From Diphasiastrum complanatum (Eukaryota > Streptophyta > Lycopodiopsida > Lycopodiales > Lycopodiaceae), in contig CM055101.1 in assembly GCA_029204225.1 (NCBI GenBank), positions 37,191,648 to 37,255,647 on the forward strand: 64,000 bases of DNA, given 5' to 3'. The notes beneath the pieces are model-generated. The model did no database searches. It was not told the origin of the DNA and saw only the letters and a list, made by a program, of their open reading frames with translations. Below, in pieces: positions 21,761 through 32,146 of this stretch (position 1 is the first letter of the stretch; each line of letters begins with the position of its first letter). Made by a program: the position numbers and the translations under genes.

Positions 21761-22876
21761 TTAGACCTTGTCTACCTCAGAAGGGGTCTTAGCCACAATC
21801 GAAAGAGCATGTAAACCAGTTTCGAGTTCCTCTTGGAGTAACTCATACACAAGTCTGTGTCTTTTGACCAAACTTCGCCCTTCAAATTTTGAGGACACCA
21901 CTTTCAGATTAAAATGGGTTTCTCCTGAACTTCCCTGCACCCCTGCATGCCCTGCGTGCTCATGGGAAACGTCTTCCACCTCCAACAACGTCGGCATGAG
22001 GGCTGCCTCTAATTTTCTCGCAATTCGTTCTTTCCGTGAACCCCTCTCCTGCCCTTGACTGCTTCTATGGTAATCAGCAGCAGGGTCTACATCATCTGCT
22101 GCAGCATTTGAATTGGCAACAGAGTCGTCGTCTGCTGTTGGACTGTTCTGTTCCAGATTGTGTCCGGAAGTGCGTTGAGCTTCGGCTTGCATATATAGCT
22201 GCAATGCTTTTTTCTGCATCAATTTGAACATGTTGAAGAAGCCATTGCTCCTGGAAGGTGTCAAACTTTGTTTAAGCCCTAGCAACTGGATAAAATCAGG
22301 GCTTGTCTTCAGAATTTCTGATACAGTCGATCCTGACAGGCCCTCCACAAGCAGAGCAGCAAGGCCTTTAGTTAGGACTGAATCAGATTCTGCCTCAAAG
22401 TAGACCTTGTCACCTTCGCCAAGAATTGCCCTAACCCAAACCTGAGACACACATCCCTCTACTTTGTTTTCTTTGGTCCGAAACTCTTGCGCAAGGGGCT
22501 TCAGCTTCTTCGCATAATATAAAAGCTGTTCGTACTTTGCACGGGGATCGGAAACTGTCTCAAAAAGCTTCACAATATCTTGAAGCTTTGGTGGGAGCTC
22601 TTCCACAGTTTGTACAGAGGCCGCTGCTCCGCTGTAAACAGCCCGACATGAAAGCAAAGGGGAATTTCGCCCCTGGCGAGATATGCAAGAAACAGACAAG
22701 AATTTCTCAAAGTAATGAAGCAAGGAATCAGGGCTGAGGCCTTTTCTAGGGTTGAAAGCACTGACTGTATAAAAACCCTTGTTCTTCAGAATGTGAAGAG
22801 AAGTGGAAGAACCAACTGAGCAAAGAAGGCGATGAGATGAGTGAGTAGAAGGCCACAAACTAATCATGCTATTCAT
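21761..22876 (-). CDS. SUFE1: SufE1: cysteine desulfurase activator, SufE-BolA fusion
   Basis: Sulfur acceptor and activator of cysteine desulfurase in iron-sulfur cluster assembly. In Arabidopsis SUFE1 activates the plastid desulfurase NFS2 and is also reported in mitochondria. The ATG at 22,876 gives 371 residues, close to the usual plant length. The open frame extends 17 codons upstream without an ATG, so this start is preferred; a second ATG follows 3 codons later. Residues 1 to about 90 are rich in Ser, Arg and Lys and poor in acidic residues, like an organelle transit peptide. The SufE domain lies at about 95-233, with the persulfide-carrying Cys142 in EGCVSQVW. An acidic linker follows (240-275). 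The BolA domain lies at about 283-369 with SHEHAGHAG, ETHFNLKVVS, FEGRSLVKRHR and HALSIVAKTP. In plants this domain binds monothiol glutaredoxins. All key residues are present and the gene has no intron, stop or frameshift. It is probably functional, and it is the only host gene recognised here. Confidence 0.95.
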   Translation of the reverse strand: MNSMISLWPSTHSSHRLLCSVGSSTSLHILKNKGFYTVSAFNPRKGLSPDSLLHYFEKFLSVSCISRQGRNSPLLSCRAVYSGAAASVQTVEELPPKLQDIVKLFETVSDPRAKYEQLLYYAKKLKPLAQEFRTKENKVEGCVSQVWVRAILGEGDKVYFEAESDSVLTKGLAALLVEGLSGSTVSEILKTSPDFIQLLGLKQSLTPSRSNGFFNMFKLMQKKALQLYMQAEAQRTSGHNLEQNSPTADDDSVANSNAAADDVDPAADYHRSSQGQERGSRKERIARKLEAALMPTLLEVEDVSHEHAGHAGVQGSSGETHFNLKVVSSKFEGRSLVKRHRLVYELLQEELETGLHALSIVAKTPSEVDKV

Positions 22877-23409
22877 ATCTCTCACTTGCAACACCAAGCA
22901 AACCCTAACACAACCATCCAACAGCAAAACCTGGGACTCTCAAACCCGATGCGGGTTTCTTCACTAAGTTCTGCTCTCAATGAGAAGCCACTGCAGTTGC
23001 TCTATGTTATAAGGGCAAATGGGATAATAACAGTTTGAATGATGAGGAAGTAGCAGCAAAAGAGATCTGTTTAGAGCGCAAAGGATGTAAAATTGTAGAA
23101 TGAAACTTCCAAAATCCTGCAGCTCTTGTAGTGATGATGGCGGCTTCCTGTACGCAAGCAATTCAAGTCAAAACTTGATACACCGACAAAGTCAGCACTC
23201 TCAGAATAAACCAAAGCATTCGTTCCAGCAGAATCTTCACATATTCAAAGGAGAACTCCAGATACGTAGAGACTAGAGACGCGAGAGAGCTAGAGAGCGA
23301 GGCAGAGAGAGAGAGGGGGGGGAGTAATTAGGGTATTTGCGCCCTAATTTTCTTGAAGGTAAAGAGGTTGTCATCCAAAGGCAGGCTACCTTTGGAGACA
23401 ACTCGGTTT
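22877..23409 (-). promoter_or_regulatory. 5' flank and probable leader of SUFE1
   Basis: About 530 bp between the start codon and a TATA-like box. It includes an imperfect GA/G-rich tract at about 23,283-23,322 (a CT tract in the direction of the gene), which is common in plant 5' leaders. No upstream coding exon is recognisable. Confidence 0.4.
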
Positions 23410-23416
23410 TTTTATA
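23410..23416 (-). promoter_or_regulatory. TATA-like box upstream of SUFE1
   Basis: The minus strand reads TATAAAA within GGTATAAAAAAACC, about 530 bp before the start codon. With a start about 30 bp downstream, the leader would be about 500 bp. The assignment rests on sequence alone. Confidence 0.3.
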
Positions 23417-25450
23417 CCTATCAGATGATGCCACGTATGTCGGAGCTACCACATTTCAATAGAGAGCATTCGTGGCAACCTAGATCGTGTGGTCCTGCTA
23501 AGAGAGAGAACCCTGAATGTACCCTAAAATGAAGAGGGCTATTTTTTAGGTCACTTGGAGGTGAGAAGGTAGAGAGAGAATGTACATTCTGTAGAGAAAG
23601 AATACACATTTAATAGAGAGAGGAGAGAATGCACATTCCGTAAAGACAGAATGCACATTGTAGAGAGAGAATAACAGATTCCGAGGAAATAGAAAGGTGG
23701 ATGGATATTCTGCTCACAGACCTGCTTTCAAAATACAAAGCAAACCTGAGCACCAGGTGCTTTCAAAATACAAAGCAAACCTGAGCACCTGGCATTAAGA
23801 TTTTTTAAAACCCTAATCATGTGAAAAAATAATGTAAGGTGTGTGCTGATTTTTGTGTGGAATCTTATAAAGAGAGTAAAAAACAAAAGCAACTTAAGTT
23901 TGACCCAACTTAGTTTGCAAATTAGGTTTTAGGGAGATAAAACTAGTGATTAAGTTTTAGAGAGTTTTAGCGGTGTTCGAGAATGACCTCACTCATAAAC
24001 AAAACATGTTTCATCTAATTTTATTGGTCCACGTGTATTCTAAGTTTTTGACAAATGTTGGTCGACGAAATTTCTAGGATGGGCATGTGCACATCAAACT
24101 ATCTAGTATTCCCATTGAGCCTTTTGTTTTTATTGAAATCTTATAGATATTGTGGCTGCTTTATTTGGTTTAAAACATGTAAATGCAATATCCAACATGA
24201 AAAGCATGAATAACTAGAGTCGTGTGAGATTAGAGTTTTGGGGAGGAGAAATAAAGACATAGTGAGAGGGGAGAGAAAGAAGGGGGGAAGGGGGGGGCAT
24301 CAATATATAATAACATGAATAAGATAACTACGAGAGTGTGCTAAACTTAAGTTAAGCATAAAGTAAAGTTTTGAAGTAGGTTCCTAGTGCCCCCCAGGGG
24401 CATGAAGGAGGTGGCAAATCCCTACCAAGACTAAAGACCATTGCCTACTTGCCTTGGCCTTAATGGCCACGATGTCGTGTCCAAGCAGGTTGTCCGAGAT
24501 TTATTAGCATATGCCTTTGGTCGACGAGCTGAGACATGATATCTTTACACATAGGGCGAAGCTCCCTCTCTTATGCCTCTTAAGCACAATTGCCCAAAGG
24601 GGCATAAAGCCGTAGCTTTTACTCAATGTAAGGCCTGATCCCAATTTTTACAATTTTTTAGTAATACCTTGCTCGAGCAAGCTACTCATTTGATGTATTT
24701 TGAGATTTTGGAATTTAAATTTGCAAGATTGTCGTAAGCGACTAAAGAAAAGCTTGAAGCGTCATTCTAGGTGTAAGAAATTGGCTTATATATCTAGTTT
24801 ATAGCCCTTGCAATTGTGGATGCAAGAAAATAGTTGCAAGTAAAGAGAGTTGCAAAAAAAATCCATTTTTTGCACTTGAACTATTCTCAACTTTGGACAC
24901 TTGGAAAAGATGTTTTGGGCCTTATTTTGAAAAACACCAAGAAAAAAAAAACAAAAAGACAAAATTATAGTCTCTAAAATATAAGCTAAATTATAGTCTC
25001 TAAAAAGCTCTTGACCAAATGGTTTTTAGTGTAACCATGAGACATACCTGTAACATTTTGATATATCAAATCATTGTACAAAATGGATCAAACATGCTAA
25101 TATGGATAGAAAAACTGGATCAATCAGGGTGTCATGAATATGCAAAAGTGGTTTCCCTCTCTACCAATCACACTCAATATTAACATATTTCAGATAGAAA
25201 ACATGGTTAGATTACAACTTCATTGAGATTATAATGTATAGTATGGGATGAGTGCAGTATATACATTGGACGTTTCAAGCAATTAGCCAAAGTTGACGCT
25301 TACTTTACCTAGGGTTAGCCTATATTAATTATACAACCTAGATTAGGCCATGATGGTCCTCAAATCCTTAAGATTGAGGTATTAACACCATATTGTAACA
25401 CATGCAATTGATGAGATCTAACTACATGGTATATTACTTATAGTGATTTA
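23417..25450. other. Intergenic; small repeats only
   Basis: No gene seen. At 23,560-23,680 short units of the type GAATGCACATTC(C/T)GTA with GAGAGA spacers recur about four times. At 23,724-23,790 a 35-bp unit (TTTCAAAATACAAAGCAAAC then CTGAGCACC) is repeated twice, with the palindrome AGCACCAGGTGCT at the junction. A G-rich purine patch lies at 24,240-24,300. Confidence 0.45.
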
Positions 25451-26113
25451 TGTGAAAAATTCAACTAGTTTAGTTGAATATTTTTGGCAATTTTGGGACC
25501 AAAGTGAAGGCCTAAATAGTTCAACTTAGAGATAGTTCAATATTTGTCAATAAAGGCCTAAATAGTGTTTGTACTATTTTTGGCAAGTAGATTAGTGGAT
25601 GAGGTCAAATTTGGACCCATTCTAGTTGGCTAATATAGATACATTGCATCTAGTCACCAAAAACAAGGTTTTTGGTGAGGTATCCAGAAGTTTTCATTTT
25701 AGGGCTATTTTAGGGCAAGTGGCCAAATGGCATTATAACTGCTATAAATAGTTATAAAAACGTGGAAAAATCATCTTCAGGTTCTCATTTTGTATGGAGA
25801 ACTTTTCTCTTTTGATTCTATGTCCACATCTCTAGCATATTTCTCATAATATCTTGAGTTCTAATGTGTATAATGCTAATTTTCTTGTTGTACTTGAATC
25901 CACACGTGTGAAGGAAAGTGTACTACTACTTTTGTATGAATAGAGATAGTACTATATCATATCTTAGTGATTTTGATCAGATCTTCATGTATTTCCAAGT
26001 TCTAGCATGCTAGATGCATGATTTCTAGCTTGTTGATGATTCTAAATGTGCACTCCAATTTAGCCAAAGATCTATTGATCCATTATGTATGTTTTGGATC
26101 TGATCTTTTCACA
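25451..26113 (+). repeat. 5' LTR of copia element D
   Basis: 663 bp, starts TGTGAAAAATTCAACTAGTT and ends GATCTTTTCACA, directly followed by a primer site. Its start and end match the LTR style of element A. No 3' LTR partner occurs in the window, since the 3' part of the element has been lost. Confidence 0.8.
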
Positions 26114-26125
26114 TGGTATCAGACT
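26114..26125 (+). promoter_or_regulatory. Primer binding site of element D
   Basis: TGGTATCAGACT abuts the LTR. The first ten bases match the usual initiator-Met site. Confidence 0.75.
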
Positions 26126-26182
26126 AGGTTGTAGGCTAAATTTGGTGTATTTGCCAAATCTAGAGGTATTTTTGAGGGCGCC

Positions 26183-26737
26183 ATGAGGATGGAATTCTTA
26201 CTAGAAATGAATAGATATTGTTGTAGGTGTGGAGGAGAGACCTAAATTGGCACCTCGAGAACAATTGATGTGTGATAGGAGGGCAAAGAAAGCTCTTCAT
26301 GTGATCAAGATGAATGTGAATAATGAACTTCTCAAGGAAGCTGGTAAATGCACAACAGCAAGTGAGGCTTGGGAATCTTTGAAGAAGGTTTATGAGTCGA
26401 AGTCTACATCTAGGGTCCTAACCCTAAGGAGACAAATTTTTCAAATCATTCAAAAGAAGGATAAAAGAGCTCATGCTTTTGTTTTGAAAGTTAAAGATTT
26501 GAATGATAAATTAGCATGTATTGGTGAAAGCATTAAGGATGTGGAGCTTGTTCAAGTTGTTCTTAATGGCTTATTGGATGATCATGATAATTTGGTACAA
26601 AGTTTTTCTATTCAAAAGAAATTGCCAAGTATGGAGGATTTGCAAGAAATCTTGGTGAACGAGGATTTTAGGCTTCTATCAAGAGGAGGATCATCTTCTA
26701 CATCTCAAGTTGGAGAGGAGGAAGTGTTCACTGATTC
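26183..26737 (+). pseudogene. Copia Gag of element D, truncated
   Basis: A Gag closely related to element A. The start region (MRMEFLLEMN, from 26,183) lacks the first ~26 residues seen in A and is separated by a frameshift from the main frame (26,229 on). The main frame carries KALHVIKMNVNNELLKEAGKC, YESKSTSRVLTLRRQIF, LACIGESIKDVELVQVVLNGL and LPSMEDLQEILVNE. The sequence leaves the family at EEVFT, where element A continues to its zinc knuckle. From there it is fused to a piece of family E pol. Confidence 0.85.
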
Positions 26738-26886
26738 CCTCGATCAGTATATCGATTCTCTACTTAGATTCATTAATATTTGGCCCATTAGAAAGCACTC
26801 ACAAAAGTCATGAAGTACATTCAGACAACCAAACATCTTAGCATCTGCTATGGAGGCAACCAAGCTACCAACATACTTGAAGGATA
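26738..26886 (+). pseudogene. Fragment of family E pol (between RT and RNase H) fused to D gag
   Basis: About 149 bp match, with changes, the reverse complement of 52,320-52,470. The shared text includes the region encoding GPIRKHSQK-like sequence and MKYIQTTKHL. The frame of D gag runs into it (DQYIDSLLRF) before stopping. This is a junction between two copia families, not a normal polyprotein. Confidence 0.7.
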
Positions 26887-26891
26887 CTATT

Positions 26892-27073
26892 GTAAAGATA
26901 CCTTTACAAGCTTTACTTTCGGCGCCATCGGCGCCAGCTATGTCCCCGGCGCCAGCAACGCCCCTGCTGCTCCCGGTGTGTTGTAAAGCTACCTTTACAA
27001 GCTTTACTTCCGGCGCCATCGGCGCCAGCTATGTCCCCGGCGCCAGCAGCGCCCCTGCTGCTACCGGCGCCGC
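26892..27073. repeat. GC-rich 91-bp tandem duplication
   Basis: Two head-to-tail units (26,892-26,982 and 26,983-27,073), each beginning AAAG(A/C)TACCTTTACAAGC and continuing with several GGCGCC sites. The base composition contrasts sharply with the AT-rich surroundings. The frames through it (Ala/Pro/Gly-rich) are composition artefacts. Confidence 0.85.
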
Positions 27074-27085
27074 TCCCGTCGCCAC

Positions 27086-28208
27086 TGTGACCAGAATCCA
27101 GTTGGCGCCAAGTTCCTATGGCTGAAAATCTTTGATCGGTTCTAGCGAAGTCCAGAGAGCTCAGACCGATGTGCAATCACCTCACACGATCTAGGCATGA
27201 TTAAAGGAAGCCTGGGGATCAATAAAATCTAGAGAGAGAAAATGACTTTCTAGAAAGAGAAAATCCTAGAGAGATAAAAACGTGCTTTACCAGCTTGGGT
27301 AGAGTGCTTGGTATGAGGGGGGGTGCCGAATCACACCAATACTATAGGGGAGTGCGGGTTGCGACTCAGGGCGAGCTCCAACCAAGTCTCAGCCTCCCTT
27401 GCTGGAATGTTGTCATGGCTCTCGCCTTGGCATGCTAGCGCCCCGGAGACTAGGGTCGGTCACACACTTGAAATGTAACCTTCTCAGATTTATCAATAAA
27501 GTGGGATTTTCCTCAAACTGACTCTGATTACCTTCTGGGTTTCAGTGTTCGGTAAAAGCGCCAGTTGTAAGGCCGCTTTCAAAATTTTTAACTTGGCACA
27601 TAGCTGAGGGTCGTATCCCGGGACGCCAGCGGTATGCCGTCGGGACCATTCGGTCCGTGGCGCCAGCGGTATGCTGTCGGGACCATTTGGTCCAAGAACT
27701 GGTTGTTTCCATATCTGTCGCGGCTTGTGGTTCTGAGTGTTCCTTGCATGAACGTGAATGGGTTAAGCTCTTGGGGAACGGGCTCTAACCTGTCGGCTGA
27801 GTTGGATGGCTTGCTTGGGTGGATGTTACCTGTTTATGGCTGTCCAGTCTGGCGTGGCGCCAGGTTGGCTTCCAGCGCTCGTGACGAAGCTTTCAGTTGG
27901 TTAAGTCTGATGTAAGTCAGACCGCTTGCTTGGAACGGATGTTACTCGTTTGTAACGAAGCTTCGAGTTGGTTAAGTTTGATGTATGTCGGGCGGCTTGC
28001 TTGGAGGGAAGTCACCCACGTCGGGACCCCCGATCTGGCATGGCGCCAGGTTGGATCTCAATGTTGGTTTTCGGAACTTCAAGTTGGTTAAGTCTGATCG
28101 TTGTTGGCGAGTTGGCTGCTTGTATGTCAAGTGGGTTTGGATGGCAAGAGTTGAAGGCTGGGAAGCTAAGTCGTGGTTCCCGGCTCCCTTTGGGATGCCT
28201 GCGCTACA
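27086..28208 (+). repeat. First of two tandem LTRs (about 1.12 kb)
   Basis: It starts TGTGACCAGAATCC and ends CTGCGCTACA. It matches 28,236-29,355 almost throughout, with only scattered differences. Within it a 36-bp unit is duplicated (27,619-27,690), with GGGACCATT(C/T)GGTCC in each copy. The GC content is higher than that of the copia LTRs. The open frames inside are not protein-like and are shared only because the repeat is duplicated. Confidence 0.8.
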
Positions 28209-28235
28209 CGGTGCCGGCACCGCTCTCGGCGCCAC

Positions 28236-29355
28236 TGTGACCAGAATCCAGCAGGCGCCAAGTTCCTATGGCTGAAAATCTTTGATCGGTTCTAGCGGAG
28301 TCCAGAGAGCTCAAATCGATGTGCAATCACCTCACACAATCTAGGCATGATTAAAGGAAGCCTGGGGATCAATAGAATCTAGAGAGAGAAAATGACTTTC
28401 TAGAAAGAGAAAATCCTAGAGAGAGAAAAACGTGCTTTACCACCTTGGGTAGAGTGCTTGGTATGAGGGAGGGTGCCGAATCACACCAATACTATAGGGG
28501 AGTGCGGGTTGCGACTCAGGGCGAGCTCCAACCAAGTCTCAGCCTCCCTTGCTGGAATGTTGTCATGGCTCTCGCCTTGGCATGCTAGCGCCTCGAAGAC
28601 TAGGGTTGGTCACACATTGAAATGTAACCTTCTCAGATTTATCAATAAAGTGGGATTTTCCTCAAACCGACTCTGATTACCTTCTGGGTTTCAGTGTTCG
28701 GTAAAAGCGCAGTTGTAAGGCCGCTTCCAAATTTTTAAGTTGGCACATAGCTAAGGGTCGTATCCCGGGACGCCAACGGTATGCCGTCGGGACCATTCGG
28801 TCCGTGGCGCCAGCGATATGCTGTCGGGACCATTTGGTCCAGGAACTGGTTGTTTCCATATCTGTCGCGGCTTGTGGTTCTGAGTGTTCCTTGCATGAAC
28901 GTGAATGGGTTAAGCTCTTGGGGAACGGGCTCTAACCTGTCGGCTGAGTTGGATGGCTTGTCTGGGTGGATGTTACCTGTTTATGGCTGTCCAATTTGGC
29001 ATGGCGCCAGGTTGGCTTCCAGCGCTCGTGACGAAGCTTTCAGTTGGTTAAGTCTGATGTAAGTCAAACCGCTTGCTTGGAATAGATGTTGCTCGTTTGT
29101 AACGAAGCTTCAAGTTGGTTAAGTTTGATGTATGTCGGGCGGCTTGCTTGGAGGGAAGTCACCCACATCGGGACCCCCGATCTGGCATGGCGCCAGGTTG
29201 GATCTCAATGTTGGTTTTCGGAACTTCAAGTTGGTTAAGTCTGATCGTTGTTGGCGAGTTGGCTGCTTGTATGTCAAGTGGGTTTGGATGGCATGAGTTG
29301 AAGGCTGGGAAGCTAAGTCGTGGTTCCCGGCTCCCTTTGGGATGTCTGCGCTACA
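28236..29355 (+). repeat. Second tandem LTR, next to a primer site
   Basis: Same ends and internal duplication as the first copy. Only 27 bp, containing the palindrome GGTGCCGGCACC, separate the two. This copy is followed by TGGTATCAGAGCC, so it is the functional 5' LTR of the internal region downstream. Confidence 0.85.
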
Positions 29356-29357
29356 TG

Positions 29358-29369
29358 TGGTATCAGAGC
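29358..29369 (+). promoter_or_regulatory. Primer binding site after the tandem LTRs
   Basis: TGGTATCAGAGC, a perfect match to the usual initiator-Met primer site, 2 bp after the LTR end. Confidence 0.85.
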
Positions 29370-29440
29370 CGACTGGCCGGTCAGCTATGCGGATCTCACG
29401 GAAATGGCCACGGTTTGGGGTTCATCAAGACAACTGTTAT

Positions 29441-29832
29441 GCAAGGTGCTGCCCACAGTGTAAGCACGGGTGCGTCCACGGTCGAGGTGGTAGGCAGAAC
29501 GGGGGACTTGATGATTCAAGGTGCTACCCTTGAGGTGTAAGCACGGTCAGTTTTTGCGGTTCGGGCCTGGCGCTATCTGCACGTAGGACAGATGAGTCAA
29601 AGTGCTGCCTAGGGAGGTGAAAGCACGGTCTGTACCTTGTGGGGTGCGGGGCGACATATTCGAACTGTACGGGTTAACCATTGATACAGAGATGCTCCTC
29701 GAATTCGGGTGTAAAGCACGGGTGGTTAGCTGCCAGTGTGGGATAGCTGCCGATCGTTTAGCTATAAGGGCTATCGACCAAAAAGTGGTGGGGCGTGACT
29801 GAGGCAATGTGCTGCTTAATGGTGAAAGCACG
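29441..29832 (+). repeat. Five spaced copies of a GTGCT...AGCACGG motif
   Basis: Copies at about 29,441, 29,517, 29,599, 29,691 and 29,804 share the pattern C-A-A-(G/A)-G-T-G-C-T-(G/A)-C-C, then 6-9 variable bases, then GTG(T/A)AAGCACGG. GTGCT and AGCAC can pair, so each copy can form a small hairpin. The spacing grows from 76 to 113 bp, so this is not a simple tandem array. Confidence 0.7.
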
Positions 29833-30110
29833 GATAGTTGGAGGGGTGTCCTATGTGGGCTGATTCCGTGATCAATTTGTATGGGCACGGCCAGGCAAAG
29901 GTCCATTGGCAGGACCATCTCAAAGGGGGACCTTGTCTTTGTTACTTGTTAGTAAACCTGCCTGAGTGTCTTACTTGTATGTATTCGTGGTGAGTCTTAG
30001 TACTCGTGCTTTGCCTGGTTTGCATGATTGCTTGTGATACAAGGAACCGATGGCTCGAGAAGGAACCTTTTCTTTTGAAGGCTGATACCATCAAACAAAG
30101 AGGACTACAG

Positions 30111-30613
30111 AATCTGTGGGGCGGATTTGCAGTTCAAGTACTCACACGTGAACGACAACGAAACGACTCAATGTTTGCAAAGGATGGATGGCTAGCCTGT
30201 TTCTTGGGTTAGTTTCATTTGCGACAACGCCCACCAGACGCAAGCAGGAAGTCAAAAGTTGGAAAGGGCCATTTCAGGGGAGATCTTCTATGGAGCAGTT
30301 GGTCTTCATTTTCGGACGGCCACCTTCGGAACTGAAACTCACTGAGCATGGGCGATATCCAAAATCTGTGCGACGGATTTGCAGTTCAAGTACTCGCACG
30401 TGAACGACAACGAAACGACTCAATGTTTGCAAAGGATGGATGGCTAGCCTGTTTCTTGGGTTAGTTTCATTTGCGACAACGCCCACCAGACGCAAGCAGG
30501 AAGTCAAAAGTTGGAAAGGGCAATTTCAGGGGAGATCTTCTATGGAGCAGTTGGTCTTCATTTTGGGACGGCCACCTTCGGAACTAAAACTCACTGAGCA
30601 TGGGTGATATCCA
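30111..30613. repeat. 252-bp tandem duplication
   Basis: Two nearly identical units begin AATCTGTG(G/C)G(G/A)CGGATTTGC and include GTGAACGACAACGAAACGAC. The second starts at about 30,363. Few differences suggest a recent duplication. Confidence 0.85.
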
Positions 30614-31571
30614 GTATCAGTTGGGTTTTTTCTCAAAGGGGAAAAGACTAGGATCCTCTTCAGAGATTGGCAACAAGTTGGATCGAGCCATAATCCTAGC
30701 AGATGGGAAGCAAGGTGTTGGAAAGGCTTTTTGTCCGAAGAACTCTACTCTAAGTTCGATCAGCTGATTTTATAAGTGGAGGGGAACTATCACACACACC
30801 TCTCTCTTGGGGCAAATTTTGAATGAAAGTTGATCAAAATGGGGGCAAATTCAAGGTGACCTAGCCATACTCACACGAGGAGACTGGCGAACTTTGGACC
30901 TAATCAGTTGACAAGTTTTTGTTGTGGAAAGGGAAGTTTGTTATAGGCTTTCTCTGGACCAGCAATGATGAGGAAACATATGAGTACGCTGGCTTGTGTT
31001 ACGTGTAAGGCAGCTGATTAATGAAGGAACTGTGAAAGTTGAGTCTTGCATGAGAGACTTGGTATTTCGAACGGACGCTAAGGGACAGTTCGCGTTGAGA
31101 TCGGACTAGTGCAAACTCTGGGTGCATGTGTCTGATTCAAAGAGAGCTACTTGAAGCCAAGCTCGATGTACACTTCTTGTTTTGACTGTGAGGCAACTGA
31201 CCAGTGATGGAATTGTGAAAGTCAAGTTTTGCCACGACGGACATGGTGCTTCAAACAAACGCGAAGAGATAGTTCGGATGCGGATCAAACCGGTGCGACC
31301 CTTTGGCTTTCCACGAGGTCAATGGTTACATTTGGGCTGATTCAAAGAGCTACTTCAAGCTAAGTGAGAGGTGCATTGCGGAGTACTCAATCTTTGCCTA
31401 CCTTAAAGAGCCAAGATGGAAAAGTATCAAGATCAGGCTGGGACAAGGAGAGAAATCAAGGTGCAGAAGCAACAAGGCACGGAGTGGACCATAAAGTGGG
31501 CAATCAAACGATAAATCCTTCGGTTCAGGGACCCTTGATACCTGTGCGGAACTGAACAAATCTGGAGCTCA

Positions 31572-31766
31572 GAGAGCTCACTAAGTCAACTGGTGGAACT
31601 TCAATTTTTGTAACCTTCATAGATGACTTTTCAAGATATTGTTGGGTTTTCTTACTTTCTTCCAAAGCTCAAGTGTTTGAAACCTTTGTCAAGTTCAAAA
31701 CTTTTGTTAAGAAGCATCATAATCAAAGCATGAAGATCTTTAGGAGTGATAATGGAGGAGAGTATA
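31572..31766 (+). pseudogene. Copia element C, integrase core, first part
   Basis: The frame carries the integrase signature TSIFVTFIDDFSRYCWVFLL and ends in FRSDNGGEYM, which includes the second catalytic Asp. It is cut immediately afterwards by insertion of a gypsy element. The upstream part (gag, protease and the first catalytic Asp) is absent. The rest of integrase continues after 34,808. Confidence 0.85.
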
Positions 31767-32146
31767 TGTTATGTACCATAACGGTACGCCCTTCAGTGAC
31801 AACCTCGCAAGGGGCATGACGCAGGTCTGCTGGTGTTATCGACATGTTTGGGTGCCACTCGTCACCATCCTAGGTGGTCACGTGTCGTCGAAGGACCATG
31901 CTTGATGGGACCCACTGTGCTATGCCTATATAGTGGTGGGGATTCCCTCTTTCCATTCACTCAGTCTACCCGGGAGTTGGTAAACGGAGAGCACGTGCAT
32001 GAGCCAGGATGTATCTCCAGGCCAGGAGATGTGTGCTAGGGAGAGCCGAGTGCGATGGCTAGTGGTATGGGATGCCAGTTATTGTAGGAGGCTCAACTAG
32101 GCATGACTATGTCGATAGCTCTATTGCATGGGGGTGGGTTGGTTGT
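31767..32146 (+). repeat. 5' LTR of the gypsy element (3' end deleted)
   Basis: It matches the first ~380 bp of the 464-bp 3' LTR and includes the TATATAGTGGTGGGGATTCC block. Homology stops at about 32,146. Confidence 0.85.

Larger units (their letters stand above)
29370..31570 (+). mobile_element. Non-coding internal region of the tandem-LTR element
   Basis: About 2.2 kb without gag or pol homology, ending where copia C integrase begins. It contains five spaced copies of a 29-bp motif (29,441-29,832) and a 252-bp tandem duplication (30,111-30,613). Internal regions of this type, with an LTR and primer site but no coding capacity, are typical of large non-autonomous LTR elements. Its 3' LTR is not in the window. 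Confidence 0.55.

Noticed and set aside
22877-22927. An upstream extension of SUFE1 by 17 codons
   Set aside because: The extension begins with TTG and contains no ATG. The ATG at 22,876 gives the usual plant protein length and a transit-peptide-like start.
27634-29540. Several 60-140 codon frames within the tandem LTRs
   Set aside because: They appear in both LTR copies only because the DNA is duplicated. None resembles a protein family and they overlap each other on both strands.
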